Source: Lachnoclostridium sp. UBA739
GTDB lineage: Bacteria > Bacillota_A > Clostridia > Lachnospirales > Lachnospiraceae
Direction of reading: 5' to 3'
Length of the DNA stretch: 6,233 bases
Assembly: GCA_002297865.1 (NCBI GenBank)
Contig: DBKX01000231.1
Span: 1-6,233 of the forward strand
In this document: positions 6,160 to 6,233 of the stretch, piece by piece
Layout of the letters: each line of letters begins with the position of its first letter
Position numbering within the stretch: position 1 is the stretch's first letter
Program-made: the position numbers and the translations under genes
The notes under the pieces: generated by a model
The model's database searches: none
What the model saw: the letters and a program-made list of their open reading frames with translations, nothing else
What the model was told of the DNA's origin: nothing

Positions 6160-6208
6160 ATGTTGGGGTATGTGAATGAACTCATTCACAACTCCGGCAT
6201 TTTTCTTT
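6160..6208 (+). terminator. Rho-independent terminator downstream of the acetyltransferase
   Basis: A long stem: ATGTTGGGGT (6160-6169), bulged A, TGTGAATG (6171-6178), loop AACT, CATTCACA (6183-6190), ACTCCGGCAT (6191-6200). This gives 18 pairs, three of them G-U, followed by TTTTCTTT. It lies about 190 bases after the acetyltransferase stop, with no other plus-strand gene between, so it probably ends that transcript. Confidence 0.85.
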
Positions 6209-6212
6209 ATAA

Positions 6213-6233
6213 TAAAAAAGACCCCCAAGTGCC
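6213..6233. terminator. First arm of a probable terminator at the window edge
   Basis: An A-run then GACCCCCAAGTGCC reads on the minus strand as GGCACTTGGGGGTC followed by TTTTTTATT, the 3' arm and T-run of a rho-independent terminator. The other arm would lie past 6233. It would serve a leftward gene outside the window, or act in both directions. The partner arm is not visible, so this is an inference. Confidence 0.4.

Overview
The window looks like chromosomal DNA of a low-GC anaerobic Firmicute, most likely Clostridia of the Lachnospiraceae type. This rests on the AT-rich composition, strong AGGAGG ribosome binding sites, sigma-A-like promoters, GTG starts, a lipobox foldase and the overall style of the proteins. 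No homology search was possible, so the lineage is an inference.

Left half (1-2906, minus strand): three genes run leftward as one apparent operon. A COG3608-type zinc deacylase of the AstE/AspA (succinylglutamate desuccinylase/aspartoacylase) superfamily comes first, with an intact metal site. It overlaps by one base (TAATG) a paralogue that has lost two of the three zinc ligands and other active-site residues. After 30 bp comes a parvulin/PrsA-like lipoprotein foldase, cut by the left edge, which lacks the usual parvulin histidines. The operon is driven by a perfect-consensus promoter (TTGACA, 17 bp, TATAAT) whose spacer holds an inverted repeat that looks like an operator.

Middle (3068-4992, plus strand): diverging from that operon are a LysR-type regulator, then azlC and azlD, which encode a two-subunit amino-acid exporter of the branched-chain type. 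The three are closely spaced (28 bp gap, then 8 bp overlap) and probably co-transcribed. The divergent layout suggests that the LysR protein controls both arms. A reasonable reading is a module that cleaves an N-acylated amino acid or similar conjugate and exports the product, but the substrate cannot be read from the sequence.

Right part (4993-6233, plus strand): a tRNA-Leu(CAG) gene with its own promoter, a hairpin in its leader and a rho-independent terminator; a GNAT acetyltransferase with an extended -10 promoter; then a gene-poor tail with an antisense reading frame that could be the relic of a membrane-anchored protein, a strong terminator for the GNAT gene, and the first arm of another likely terminator at the right edge. 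No mobile element, CRISPR array or prophage signal was seen. The most unusual item is the active/degenerate deacylase pair under a tightly operator-blocked promoter.
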